This document shows, piece by piece, positions 53,073 through 59,877 of a DNA stretch of 64,000 nt (positions are counted from its first letter, which is position 1; each line of letters opens with the position of its first letter). Made by a program: the position numbers and the translations under genes. The DNA is from Spirosoma endbachense. GTDB taxonomy: Bacteria; Bacteroidota; Bacteroidia; Cytophagales; Spirosomataceae. Location: assembly GCF_010233585.1 (NCBI RefSeq), contig NZ_CP045997.1:1639749-1703748 (forward strand). Reading direction: 5' to 3'. The notes under the pieces are model-generated. The model was not told the DNA's origin, made no database searches, and was given only the letters and a program-made list of their open reading frames with translations.

Positions 53073-53171
53073 GCAGTCACGGTTTGAATGGCAGGTGTCC
53101 TGCAAGGTAAACGCCAATTCGCTGCGTGGGTTTGCCCAATGGCCGTTTATTTTGATTTAGTGGTATATAAG

Positions 53172-53228
53172 AAGGTCGTTCGTAACCGTCGACACCTAAT
53201 GATCTCAACAATTACAAACGACCTTTTT
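53172..53228. terminator. Hairpin between DUF5723 and nfu genes
   Basis: AAGGTCGTT (53172-53180) and AACGACCTT (53217-53225) form 9-bp arms around a 36-nt loop, with a plus-strand T-run at 53224-53228. On the minus strand, where both flanking genes lie, the following T-run is weak (CTTAT), so its role as nfu terminator is uncertain. Confidence 0.4.
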
Positions 53229-53245
53229 CAAATGATTAGATTCCC

Positions 53246-53848
53246 TTACACACCTTCGGCTTCAACGAGTTTCACCTCTGGAACCAGACGGGTCAAGAGG
53301 TTTTCGATCCCTGCCTTAAGGGTTAGTGTCGATGAAGGGCAACCGCTACAGGAGCCCTGCAACAGGACTTTTACGGTGCCAGTTGGTTCATCGAATGAAT
53401 AAAAGCTGATAGCACCCCCATCCGACTCAACGGCTGGCTTAATATACTGATCCAGTACGGCTTTGATTTTCTGAACGGTTTCCGAATCCATATCCAGTTT
53501 CGCCGAGTTGGTGTCCATGGTCCGTTGTGAAAAAACGGGCTTCTGCTCACCAAAATACTCTTTCAGAAAAAACTTAACTTCAAATATCACTTCGTCCCAG
53601 TCCGTTTCGTCGTCTTTGGTAACGGTTATGAAATTTCCCGAAATAAACACCCGTTGCACAAACTCAAACCCGAAGAGGGCTACTGCCAGCGGTGACGCTT
53701 TACCATCAATCAATGCATCGGCAGGCGTGGCATAGTCGAAGGATAACCCGGCAGGAACGAGTTCGAAATTAACGACGAACTTCATTGAGTTCGGATTGGG
53801 ACTTCCTTCGGTAAAGATGGATACAGGACGACTTAGCGTAGGATTCAT
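53246..53848 (-). CDS. Nfu-type iron-sulfur cluster scaffold protein
   Basis: The product is 200 aa from the ATG at 53848 (MNPTLSRPVSIFTEGSPNPN); the frame opens earlier at 53917, but the added residues precede the family start. The N-terminal Nfu_N domain (residues about 8-95) includes SPNPNSMKFVVNFELV and VALFGFEFVQRVFISGNFITVTK. The C-terminal NifU domain carries the cluster ligands in LLQGSCSGCPSSTLTLKAGI. It delivers Fe-S clusters to target proteins and is common in aerobic Bacteroidota. No iscS or sufBCD genes are in the window. Confidence 0.9.
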   Translation of the reverse strand: MNPTLSRPVSIFTEGSPNPNSMKFVVNFELVPAGLSFDYATPADALIDGKASPLAVALFGFEFVQRVFISGNFITVTKDDETDWDEVIFEVKFFLKEYFGEQKPVFSQRTMDTNSAKLDMDSETVQKIKAVLDQYIKPAVESDGGAISFYSFDEPTGTVKVLLQGSCSGCPSSTLTLKAGIENLLTRLVPEVKLVEAEGV

Positions 53849-53940
53849 TATTAAAAAGTTTTCAGTGTATACGTTATGACTTTCGGTTGGCAGCGCTGAT
53901 GGTGTAGTAACAGTCATACCGTTTTTTTAGTTTTTGGGCA

Positions 53941-53975
53941 TGAAAAAACCCGTTCAACGTACTGTTAAACGGGTT
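53941..53975 (-). terminator. Terminator after rplU-rpmA
   Basis: On the minus strand AACCCGTT and AACGGGTT (53947-53954 and 53968-53975) pair, and six T follow at 53942-53947. It ends the ribosomal protein operon 26 bp after the rpmA stop. Confidence 0.85.
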
Positions 53976-54000
53976 CATTTTCGTATCGTAAGTGTGTGCC

Positions 54001-54315
54001 TTACGCTTCTGCTGTTGCTGCGGGAGCGACGGCTACAGGAGCTGTTTCAACTGCCGAAGGACCAGCGGGAATGATGTCTACGTATGAACGGCTATTGCGG
54101 CCAGGACGGAATTTTACGACACCATCAACCAGTGCGAATAACGTATAGTCTTTACCCAGACCAACGTTTTTGCCAGGATGATGTTTCGTACCGCGCTGGC
54201 GGATAATGATGTTGCCGGCAATAGCCGACTGGCCACCGAACAGCTTCACACCCAAGCGTTTGCTGTGCGAATCGCGGCCGTTTTTGGAACTACCTACACC
54301 TTTCTTGTGTGCCAT
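54001..54315 (-). CDS. rpmA: 50S ribosomal protein L27
   Basis: L27 lies near the peptidyl-transferase centre. The N-terminus is canonical ([42 protein letters not shown]), with the mature-like start immediately after Met and no cleaved extension. The core fits the family, and the C-terminus is extended by about 19 residues of Ala/Val/Pro/Glu-rich sequence ([18 protein letters not shown]) beyond the usual ~85 aa. It is in an operon downstream of rplU, as in most bacteria, with a terminator after it. Confidence 0.96.
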   Translation of the reverse strand: MAHKKGVGSSKNGRDSHSKRLGVKLFGGQSAIAGNIIIRQRGTKHHPGKNVGLGKDYTLFALVDGVVKFRPGRNSRSYVDIIPAGPSAVETAPVAVAPAATAEA

Positions 54316-54409
54316 TGTCTTTTAGGAATTAGGAGCGAGGTGTTAGGAGTAAGAATAAGGTTTGCGTGTACAATTCCTCACTTCCAGCTCCTGACCACTA
54401 ACTACTATT

Positions 54410-54727
54410 TTAGATTGTTATATCTTCGATTAGAACTTTGGTCAGGTATTGACGGTGACCATTTTTCTTTTTGTAGCCTTTACGACGTTTCTTTTTGAAG
54501 ACGATAACTTTTTCGCCTTTCAGGTGTTCGACGATTTTGGCCGATACTGTCGCTCCAGCGACAGTCGGGGCACCAATGGAGATGCTCCCCTCGTTGTCAA
54601 CAAGGAGAATTTTCACCTTGTCGGAGGCAAGTGCAGCGTCCACATCGCCCTCTAACCGGTGGGTATAGATGGAGCGACCCTTCTGGATCTTGAATTGCTG
54701 CCCTGCGATCTCTACGATTGCGTACAT
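54410..54727 (-). CDS. rplU: 50S ribosomal protein L21
   Basis: The 105-aa product is a normal-length L21, which binds 23S rRNA. It opens MYAIVEIAGQQFKIQKGRSIY, with the middle VDNEGSISIGAPTVAGATVSA and the C-terminal KVIVFKKKRRKGYKKKNGHRQ. It is the first gene of the rplU-rpmA operon; rpmA follows 94 bp downstream. The promoter at 54756-54786 lies 28 bp upstream of the start codon. Confidence 0.97.
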   Translation of the reverse strand: MYAIVEIAGQQFKIQKGRSIYTHRLEGDVDAALASDKVKILLVDNEGSISIGAPTVAGATVSAKIVEHLKGEKVIVFKKKRRKGYKKKNGHRQYLTKVLIEDITI

Positions 54728-54755
54728 GTTTGTGTATGAAATTGGAAATGAGGTG

Positions 54756-54786
54756 CAAAAGTAACGTATTCTTTATTGAAACGCAA
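54756..54786 (-). promoter_or_regulatory. Bacteroidota promoter of rplU-rpmA
   Basis: On the minus strand TTG (54784-54786) and TACTTTTG (54756-54763) are 20 nt apart, the consensus spacing. The predicted start near 54749 leaves a leader of about 22 nt before the ATG at 54727. Confidence 0.7.
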
Positions 54787-54930
54787 GACGTAGCCACTCA
54801 TTCGTGCCAGTAAAAATACCGGATTAATAATAAATGGTCAGGTATCAGCCAATAAAGCAAACCGATACCTGTTAATCACCCGCCCGGAAGTCTTAAGGTA
54901 TTGCCGTTGCTATGAGCTTGTCGCTGCATT

Positions 54931-55380
54931 TTAAATGGGCAGCTTCATCGACGTCTGGATCAGATTAGTAGCACATTTGGCAATGATTTTGCCATCCGCT
55001 GCCACAATTCGGCCTTCACCGTGAATGATGTTTTTCCCCTCGCGAATAACCTCTGCAATTGCGGTAATGGACTCGCCCAACCGGGCTGCGTGAAGAAAAT
55101 CGATGTTCAGGTTTACAGATGTATAAGCGTATTCGCGGCCGAGGGTAAAGACGGTAGCGCCAACAAGATCGTCGAGAATGCCAGCAGCTGCCCCGCCATG
55201 TAACACTCCAGCCGGATTGGTCAACTCTTCCCGAATCGTATACTCAACGACTAACCGCCCATAGTCGGCGGCTCGGATTGTGCCTTTAAGCCAACGACCG
55301 AAAGGAGAAATGCTACCACTCATGTCGTTGCCAATCTGTGAGCGAAAGAAATCAAGGCGAGGGTTTGTCAAATTGTCCAT
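54931..55380 (-). CDS. PaaI-family hotdog thioesterase
   Basis: A 149-aa hotdog-fold acyl-CoA thioesterase from the ATG at 55380 (MDNLTNPRLDFF). The catalytic helix region is LTNPAGVLHGGAAAGILDDLVGATVF, where HGGAAAGILD is the PaaI signature; later strands are YAYTSVNLNIDFLHAARLGES and AIAEVIREGKNIIHGEGRIV. These enzymes hydrolyse small or aromatic acyl-CoAs. The longest frame starts at a TTG at 55389, which falls inside the predicted -7 promoter element, so the ATG is preferred. It is divergent from the phosphosulfolactate synthase homologue. Confidence 0.88.
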   Translation of the reverse strand: MDNLTNPRLDFFRSQIGNDMSGSISPFGRWLKGTIRAADYGRLVVEYTIREELTNPAGVLHGGAAAGILDDLVGATVFTLGREYAYTSVNLNIDFLHAARLGESITAIAEVIREGKNIIHGEGRIVAADGKIIAKCATNLIQTSMKLPI

Positions 55381-55386
55381 ATCCAA

Positions 55387-55419
55387 CAAAAATAGTACGA
55401 AACTAAGCTATAGTCGCAA
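55387..55419 (-). promoter_or_regulatory. Promoter of the thioesterase gene, near-leaderless
   Basis: On the minus strand TTG (55417-55419) and TATTTTTG (55387-55394) are 22 nt apart. The expected start site near 55381-55380 coincides with the ATG at 55380, so the mRNA is predicted to be leaderless or nearly so. Confidence 0.55.
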
Positions 55420-55444
55420 CAGACGCTACTATTTATGGACTTTC

Positions 55445-55476
55445 TTGGGAGGTTATCAGGACTTATACTACTTTTG
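55445..55476 (+). promoter_or_regulatory. Promoter of the phosphosulfolactate synthase homologue
   Basis: TTG (55445-55447) and TACTTTTG (55469-55476) are 21 nt apart, fitting the consensus. The predicted start near 55482 favours the ATG at 55490 or 55511 over the longer frame that begins at 55280 within the thioesterase gene. Confidence 0.65.
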
Positions 55477-55510
55477 GGCGATTTTAAACATGCCTATTAG
55501 ATCATTCGGA

Positions 55511-56272
55511 ATGAATTATACGCTTACGCAGATTCCCGATCGTACCGCTAAGCCGCGCCAAAGCGGACTGACGATGGTAATGGATAAGGGATTAAGCCTG
55601 CGCGAAGTTGAGGACTTTTTGTCTACCTCCGCTGGCTACGCAGACATCATCAAACTGGGCTGGGCAACCTCTTTTGTGACCCCCAATCTTAAAGAAAAAC
55701 TTGACATTTATCGGGAAGCGGGTGTGCCGGTCTATTTTGGCGGAACCCTCTTTGAAGCCTTCGTTGTCCGGAATAAGTTCGACGACTACCGAAAGCTTCT
55801 GGATAAGTATAGCATGGAATACGCTGAGGTTTCAGATGGTTCTATTGAGATGCCCCAGGACGAAAAATGCGAGTATATTCGAACACTGGCTACGCAGGTT
55901 ACGGTTTTGTCGGAAGTTGGTTCAAAAGATGAAGCCAAGATCATTCCACCGTATAAGTGGATTCAGTTGATGAAGGCAGAGTTAGAGGCTGGTGCCTGGA
56001 AGGTAATCGGTGAAGCCCGCGAAGGAGGCACCGTAGGTTTGTTTCGCTCGAGTGGTGAAGTGCGCCAGGGACTAGTCGAAGAAATTCTGACGCAGGTTCC
56101 CTTTGAAAGTATCCTGTGGGAAGCTCCGCAAAAAGAACAGCAGGTTTGGTTTGTTAAACTCCTCGGTGCCAACGTTAATCTTGGTAACATTGCTCCTCAC
56201 GAAGTTATTCCCCTGGAAACGATTCGATTAGGGTTGCGCGGAGATACGTTTACGCAATTTCTTGATAAATAG
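55511..56272 (+). CDS. Phosphosulfolactate synthase-like (ComA family) protein
   Basis: The product is 253 aa from the ATG at 55511 (MNYTLTQIPDRTAKPRQSG); an ATG at 55490 is in frame as well. It matches the TIM-barrel phosphosulfolactate synthase family, which adds sulfite to PEP: SGLTMVMDKGLSLREVEDFL, YADIIKLGWATSFV, VPVYFGGTLFEAFVVRNKFDDY, EVSDGSIEMPQDEKCEYI, SEVGSKDEAKIIPPYKWIQ and VIGEAREGGTVGLF are all family-like. In archaea this is a step to coenzyme M. In Bacteroidota a role in sulfonate or sulfonolipid synthesis is possible but not shown here. No comB or comC gene is adjacent. Confidence 0.82.
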   Translation: MNYTLTQIPDRTAKPRQSGLTMVMDKGLSLREVEDFLSTSAGYADIIKLGWATSFVTPNLKEKLDIYREAGVPVYFGGTLFEAFVVRNKFDDYRKLLDKYSMEYAEVSDGSIEMPQDEKCEYIRTLATQVTVLSEVGSKDEAKIIPPYKWIQLMKAELEAGAWKVIGEAREGGTVGLFRSSGEVRQGLVEEILTQVPFESILWEAPQKEQQVWFVKLLGANVNLGNIAPHEVIPLETIRLGLRGDTFTQFLDK

Positions 56273-56373
56273 TTTACAGTTTATGGCTTTCTGAGAGCTG
56301 ACGCATCACAACTCATTGCATAACCTACTGAAAACTATAAATCGCACCGGCGACCCGGTAAAAACTCCGTTTT

Positions 56374-57027
56374 ATGGATCTTATCAAATCTCTGCTTGAT
56401 TTTCTGCTCCACCTCGATCGCTACCTTGATGCGTGGGCCAACGATTACGGCGTATTACTCTACGCCATTCTATTTCTGATCGTTTTCACCGAAACAGGAC
56501 TGATTGTGATGCCGCTCCTCCCCGGCGATTCATTGCTGTTTGCGGCCGGAGCTTTGGCAGCCCGGCCTACCAACGAGCTGAGTGTCTGGGTCATTATTCC
56601 ATTATTGATTACGGCCGCTCTACTGGGCGACAACGTCAATTATTTTGTTGGCAAGTTTCTGGGGAATACGATCAAATCCAGGGAGAGGATTCTGTTTTTC
56701 AAGCGTGAATACATCACTGAAACGGAGAAATTTTATACCAAATACGGTGGTCGTACGGTCATCATTGCCCGGTTCATTCCAATTGTCCGGACTATAGCGC
56801 CGTTTGTAGCTGGTGCTGGCAGTATGAACTACGGAACCTACCTCCGGTTTTGCATCATCGGGGCTGTTTTGTGGGTAACCAGTATTTCACTACTGGGCTA
56901 TTTCTTTGGCAATTTCCCGATCGTTCAAAAGAATTTTGAGCTGGTTGTGTTCGGTATCGTCGGTTTGTCCGTTGTGCCTATCATTTATGGCGCACTAAAA
57001 AAACGATCCAGTACGCCCACTGTCTGA
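56374..57027 (+). CDS. DedA family membrane protein
   Basis: A 217-aa integral membrane protein of the DedA/VTT family, implicated in lipid (C55-P or PE) scrambling. The family motifs are visible: FTETGLIVMPLLPGDSLLFAAGALA near residues 40-65, LGDNVNYFVGKFLG near 95, and the GRTVIIARFIPIVRTIAPFVAGAGSMNY motif near 130-160. Membrane segments lie at about 25-45, 50-70, 80-100, 150-175 and 185-205. A large hairpin follows, so it is likely a single transcription unit. Confidence 0.92.
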   Translation: MDLIKSLLDFLLHLDRYLDAWANDYGVLLYAILFLIVFTETGLIVMPLLPGDSLLFAAGALAARPTNELSVWVIIPLLITAALLGDNVNYFVGKFLGNTIKSRERILFFKREYITETEKFYTKYGGRTVIIARFIPIVRTIAPFVAGAGSMNYGTYLRFCIIGAVLWVTSISLLGYFFGNFPIVQKNFELVVFGIVGLSVVPIIYGALKKRSSTPTV

Positions 57028-57037
57028 ATCGAGAATT

Positions 57038-57113
57038 AAACGGGTTATTGGCTTACTGGGTTATTACCGTCTGTGGTTGACTGGAAATAACGCAGTAAGC
57101 CAATAACCCGTTT
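57038..57113 (+). terminator. Large hairpin after dedA
   Basis: Perfect 21-bp arms (57038-57058 and 57093-57113) starting AAACGGGTTATTGGC extend to about 28 bp with one mismatch around a ~20-nt loop, followed by TACTTTT. It may serve as a terminator for dedA; its length is unusual. Confidence 0.7.
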
Positions 57114-57165
57114 TACTTTTACTGGACTACCGCTTCTGGTAAATTGTCTATTACCCTACTCATTT

Positions 57166-57915
57166 ATGACTCGCTACGGTCTTATTGGCTTTCCGCTTAC
57201 GCATTCATTTTCGCAACGCTACTTCACAGATAAATTCGTCCGTGAAGGCATTCCCGATTCCCGATATGATCTGTTTGAGATGTCCGACGTTTCGGTTGCA
57301 CTCCCCGATCTGCTTCAAACGCCGGGTCTACGGGGGTTAAACGTAACGATTCCTCATAAACAGGCCGTACTTCCGTACCTCGATCGATTGGATTCGTCGG
57401 CCGAAAAGGTTGGAGCGGTGAATGTGATTAAACTGGAAGCCGATGGCACCAAAACCGGCTTCAACTCCGATTATTACGGTTTCAAACAATCGCTTACCGA
57501 TTGGCTCACTTCGCTTGGGCGCACGGCGAACGGTTTGCAGGCACTCGTACTCGGAACGGGCGGTGCCTCAAAGGCCGTGATGGTGGCCCTGGCCGATCTG
57601 CATATTTCCTATAAATCAGTATCACGGACCAAAACCGCCGATAATCTCACATACGATGAACTGCCTGCCCTGATTGCTGCGTACCAACTCATTATAAACT
57701 GTTCGCCTGTTGGGACATACCCACACACCAATGAAGCGCCGACCCTCCCCTACGACCAGCTTACGGAACAGCATTTACTCTACGATCTGGTTTATAATCC
57801 GGCCGAAACCCAATTTATGAAACTCGGTCTCGAGCGGGGAGCTTCGGTCATGAATGGCTACCAGATGCTGGTTTTACAGGCCGAAAAAGCGTGGGAAATC
57901 TGGCAGGAACGCTAA
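57166..57915 (+). CDS. aroE: Shikimate dehydrogenase
   Basis: AroE reduces 3-dehydroshikimate to shikimate in aromatic amino acid synthesis. The 249-aa product has the substrate-binding start YGLIGFPLTHSFSQRYFTDKF, GLNVTIPHKQAVLPYLDRLDSSAEKVGAVNVI with the catalytic Lys, and the NADP site VLGTGGASKAVMVAL. The later INCSPVGTYPHTNEAPTLPY and YDLVYNPAETQFMKLGLERGASVMNGYQMLVLQAEKAWEIW are canonical. The length is slightly below E. coli AroE. The start ATG at 57166 is clear, and the gene follows the dedA hairpin by about 50 bp. Confidence 0.96.
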   Translation: MTRYGLIGFPLTHSFSQRYFTDKFVREGIPDSRYDLFEMSDVSVALPDLLQTPGLRGLNVTIPHKQAVLPYLDRLDSSAEKVGAVNVIKLEADGTKTGFNSDYYGFKQSLTDWLTSLGRTANGLQALVLGTGGASKAVMVALADLHISYKSVSRTKTADNLTYDELPALIAAYQLIINCSPVGTYPHTNEAPTLPYDQLTEQHLLYDLVYNPAETQFMKLGLERGASVMNGYQMLVLQAEKAWEIWQER

Positions 57916-57980
57916 GTTTGTGTGGTAAAGTGATCTTACATAATGTCTAACAAAAATTACTCAATAACCCTCATTCTTGT

Positions 57981-58265
57981 ATGGCTCTCGGTGTTTTTGC
58001 GATCATTACGGCCCGACCCGGTGCCGAAGCTGAATTGCGTAATGGCTTATATAACCTTGTTGTAAAGGTTCGGCAAGAAGACGCCTGTCTGCTTTATGAA
58101 TTGTTTGAAAGTGCCGAACATCCCGAAAAATTCATCATGCACGAGCGCTGGACGGATGAAGCCGGACTTCAGGCTCATGACCAGATGCCGCACATGAAAG
58201 CCTTCGGCGAAAAAGCAAAGAACTGGCTGGCCGGCCCGGTAGAGTTGATTAAAGTAGAAAAGTGA
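57981..58265 (+). CDS. Antibiotic biosynthesis monooxygenase (ABM) family protein
   Basis: A 94-aa dimeric ferredoxin-like fold protein of the ABM/YgiN family. The start ALGVFAIITARPGAEAELRNGL and the LLYELFESAEHPEKFIMHERWTDEAGLQAHDQMPHMKAF segment are characteristic. Members act as quinol monooxygenases or detoxify reactive carbonyl compounds without cofactors; its substrate is unknown. It follows aroE by 65 bp, is followed by a terminator, and could be co-transcribed with aroE. Confidence 0.88.
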   Translation: MALGVFAIITARPGAEAELRNGLYNLVVKVRQEDACLLYELFESAEHPEKFIMHERWTDEAGLQAHDQMPHMKAFGEKAKNWLAGPVELIKVEK

Positions 58266-58282
58266 ACGTATTTGTAAAATTC

Positions 58283-58308
58283 TGCCGGATATTTAAATCC
58301 GGCATTTT
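58283..58308 (+). terminator. Terminator after the ABM gene
   Basis: TGCCGGAT (58283-58290) pairs with ATCCGGCA (58297-58304) across a 6-nt loop and is followed by TTTTA. It precedes the nagA ATG by 13 bp. Confidence 0.75.
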
Positions 58309-58320
58309 ACTTTCGCGTTT

Positions 58321-59502
58321 ATGCAGGCAATTACATTTCAGAACGCCACTGTTTTCACGGGCGAATCGTTTCTTTCAGGCGCATCTGTCCGCGTCGCGAA
58401 TGGGTATATACAGGAAGTTTCAGAGACTCCCAACGGCTCAACACCTAACGACTCGACTGTCATTGATCTGGAAGGTGATTACCTGATTCCGGGTCTGATT
58501 GATTTGCAGCTTTACGGGGGCTCGAATCTGTTTTTGAATGATGTACCAACGCCCGAGACCGTTCGGCATATTTACGAAACCCACCGCCGAAACGGCACCA
58601 CGACCCTGCTGCCAACGATCCATTCGACCTCGCTCGATATAATGCAACAATCCATGGCGGCCGTGCAGGTTATTCGGGCTGAAGAGCCATATGGTGTGCC
58701 TGGCATCCACCTCGAAGGACCGTATTTCAATCCAATCAAGCGCGGGGCTCACAGTGCCGCTTTTGTCCGCACACCAGCGGAGGGTGAACTGGAGGCTTTA
58801 TTCAGCACGAATGCCGATGTGATCCAGATACTGACGCTGGCTCCTGAAATTCTAACCCCTGAACAGCTGGCCACCCTACATCGGCTAAAACACCCGAATA
58901 CGCTTCTTTCGCTGGGGCACAGCAATGCTACTTACCAACAGGCCATGAGCGCCTTTGAAAACGGATTTCCACTGGCCACCCACCTATATAATGCCATGAG
59001 GGGGTTTGAAAGCCGTGAGCCGGGCGTCGTTGGGGCTGTAGTTGACCACTCGGCAGTTCGGGCAAGCATCATTGCCGACGGCTACCACTGCGATCCGGTT
59101 GCTATCCGAATTGCGTACCGTCTAATGAACAACGACGGCTCAGAACGCCTTTTCCTGATTTCAGACGCTTTATTTGCCAATCCACCGCGCCCCAATTTCT
59201 CATTAGGCGAGTTTATTGTCCATTTCGAACCCGACCCAAACGGCCCCGGTCGATACGTAAATAATGAAGGCAAACTGGCGGGCTCAGCCCTTACTTTAAT
59301 CGACTGTGTTCGAGTGGCTGTTGATCAGGCTGAAATTCCTTTAGTGAATGCGTTACGCATGGCATCGGTTATTCCGGCCGAAGTAATTGGCCTGGGCGAT
59401 AAACTTGGTAAAATACAAAATGGCTATGTGGCTAATGTAGTCCGTGTGGACAGCTCTCTTCATGTAAAAACTGTATGGTCGACAGGTCAGGCAATTGCTT
59501 AA
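58321..59502 (+). CDS. nagA: N-acetylglucosamine-6-phosphate deacetylase
   Basis: NagA removes acetate from GlcNAc-6-phosphate for amino-sugar recycling. The 393-aa amidohydrolase-fold protein shows the N-terminal beta-sandwich, the LIPGLIDLQLYGGSN segment, metal site HLEGPYFNPIKRGAH, GHSNATYQQA, THLYNAMRGFESREPG, and the catalytic Asp in FLISDALFA. It is followed by the substrate region LAGSALTLIDCVRVAVD and the closing beta-strands. The start ATG at 58321 matches the family. A nagB or transporter is not adjacent. Confidence 0.94.
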   Translation: MQAITFQNATVFTGESFLSGASVRVANGYIQEVSETPNGSTPNDSTVIDLEGDYLIPGLIDLQLYGGSNLFLNDVPTPETVRHIYETHRRNGTTTLLPTIHSTSLDIMQQSMAAVQVIRAEEPYGVPGIHLEGPYFNPIKRGAHSAAFVRTPAEGELEALFSTNADVIQILTLAPEILTPEQLATLHRLKHPNTLLSLGHSNATYQQAMSAFENGFPLATHLYNAMRGFESREPGVVGAVVDHSAVRASIIADGYHCDPVAIRIAYRLMNNDGSERLFLISDALFANPPRPNFSLGEFIVHFEPDPNGPGRYVNNEGKLAGSALTLIDCVRVAVDQAEIPLVNALRMASVIPAEVIGLGDKLGKIQNGYVANVVRVDSSLHVKTVWSTGQAIA

Positions 59503-59877
59503 AAATACCTATTCTTTACTAGTAAATAGTACTCAGTTAACTATCTTTTGTACTTTACAAACAATAACATATTTTATTTCTAGTAATACTTTATACACAA
59601 TAAATTAATTGGCATATTTGATATAAGGCAACACAAAATACATGCCTTTGTGCACAAAAGCAACATCTGATTCTTAACCAAATGATGGTCGGGCGGTGCG
59701 TGAACACAGTCAGTGTCACTCAACCGCTTTCGTATTCTGCATTGTCTTTCTGCCCCAATTTGCAAACCGGAATTCTTCTGGTTGTTAGCTACGCCTTTGT
59801 CCAGAAATACCCATTTTCTTACCACAATACCTAAAAATGAATATTCTCTACTTAACTCCAACAATCAAATAACAACC
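59503..59877. other. AT-rich region upstream of the TonB receptor
   Basis: This 375-bp gap has no convincing gene. A frame extends upstream from the receptor start to 59713, but its translation has no signal peptide and uses atypical sequence, so I treat it as untranslated. A TTTG-N-TGCCTTTG arrangement near 59640-59660 only weakly resembles a promoter. Confidence 0.5.

Noticed and set aside
55280..55510. Upstream extension of the phosphosulfolactate synthase frame
   Set aside because: It overlaps the divergent thioesterase gene and lies upstream of the predicted promoter; the family start fits 55511 or 55490.
59713..59877. Upstream extension of the TonB receptor frame
   Set aside because: The signal peptide starts at the ATG at 59878; the extension has no domain and lies in AT-rich intergenic sequence.
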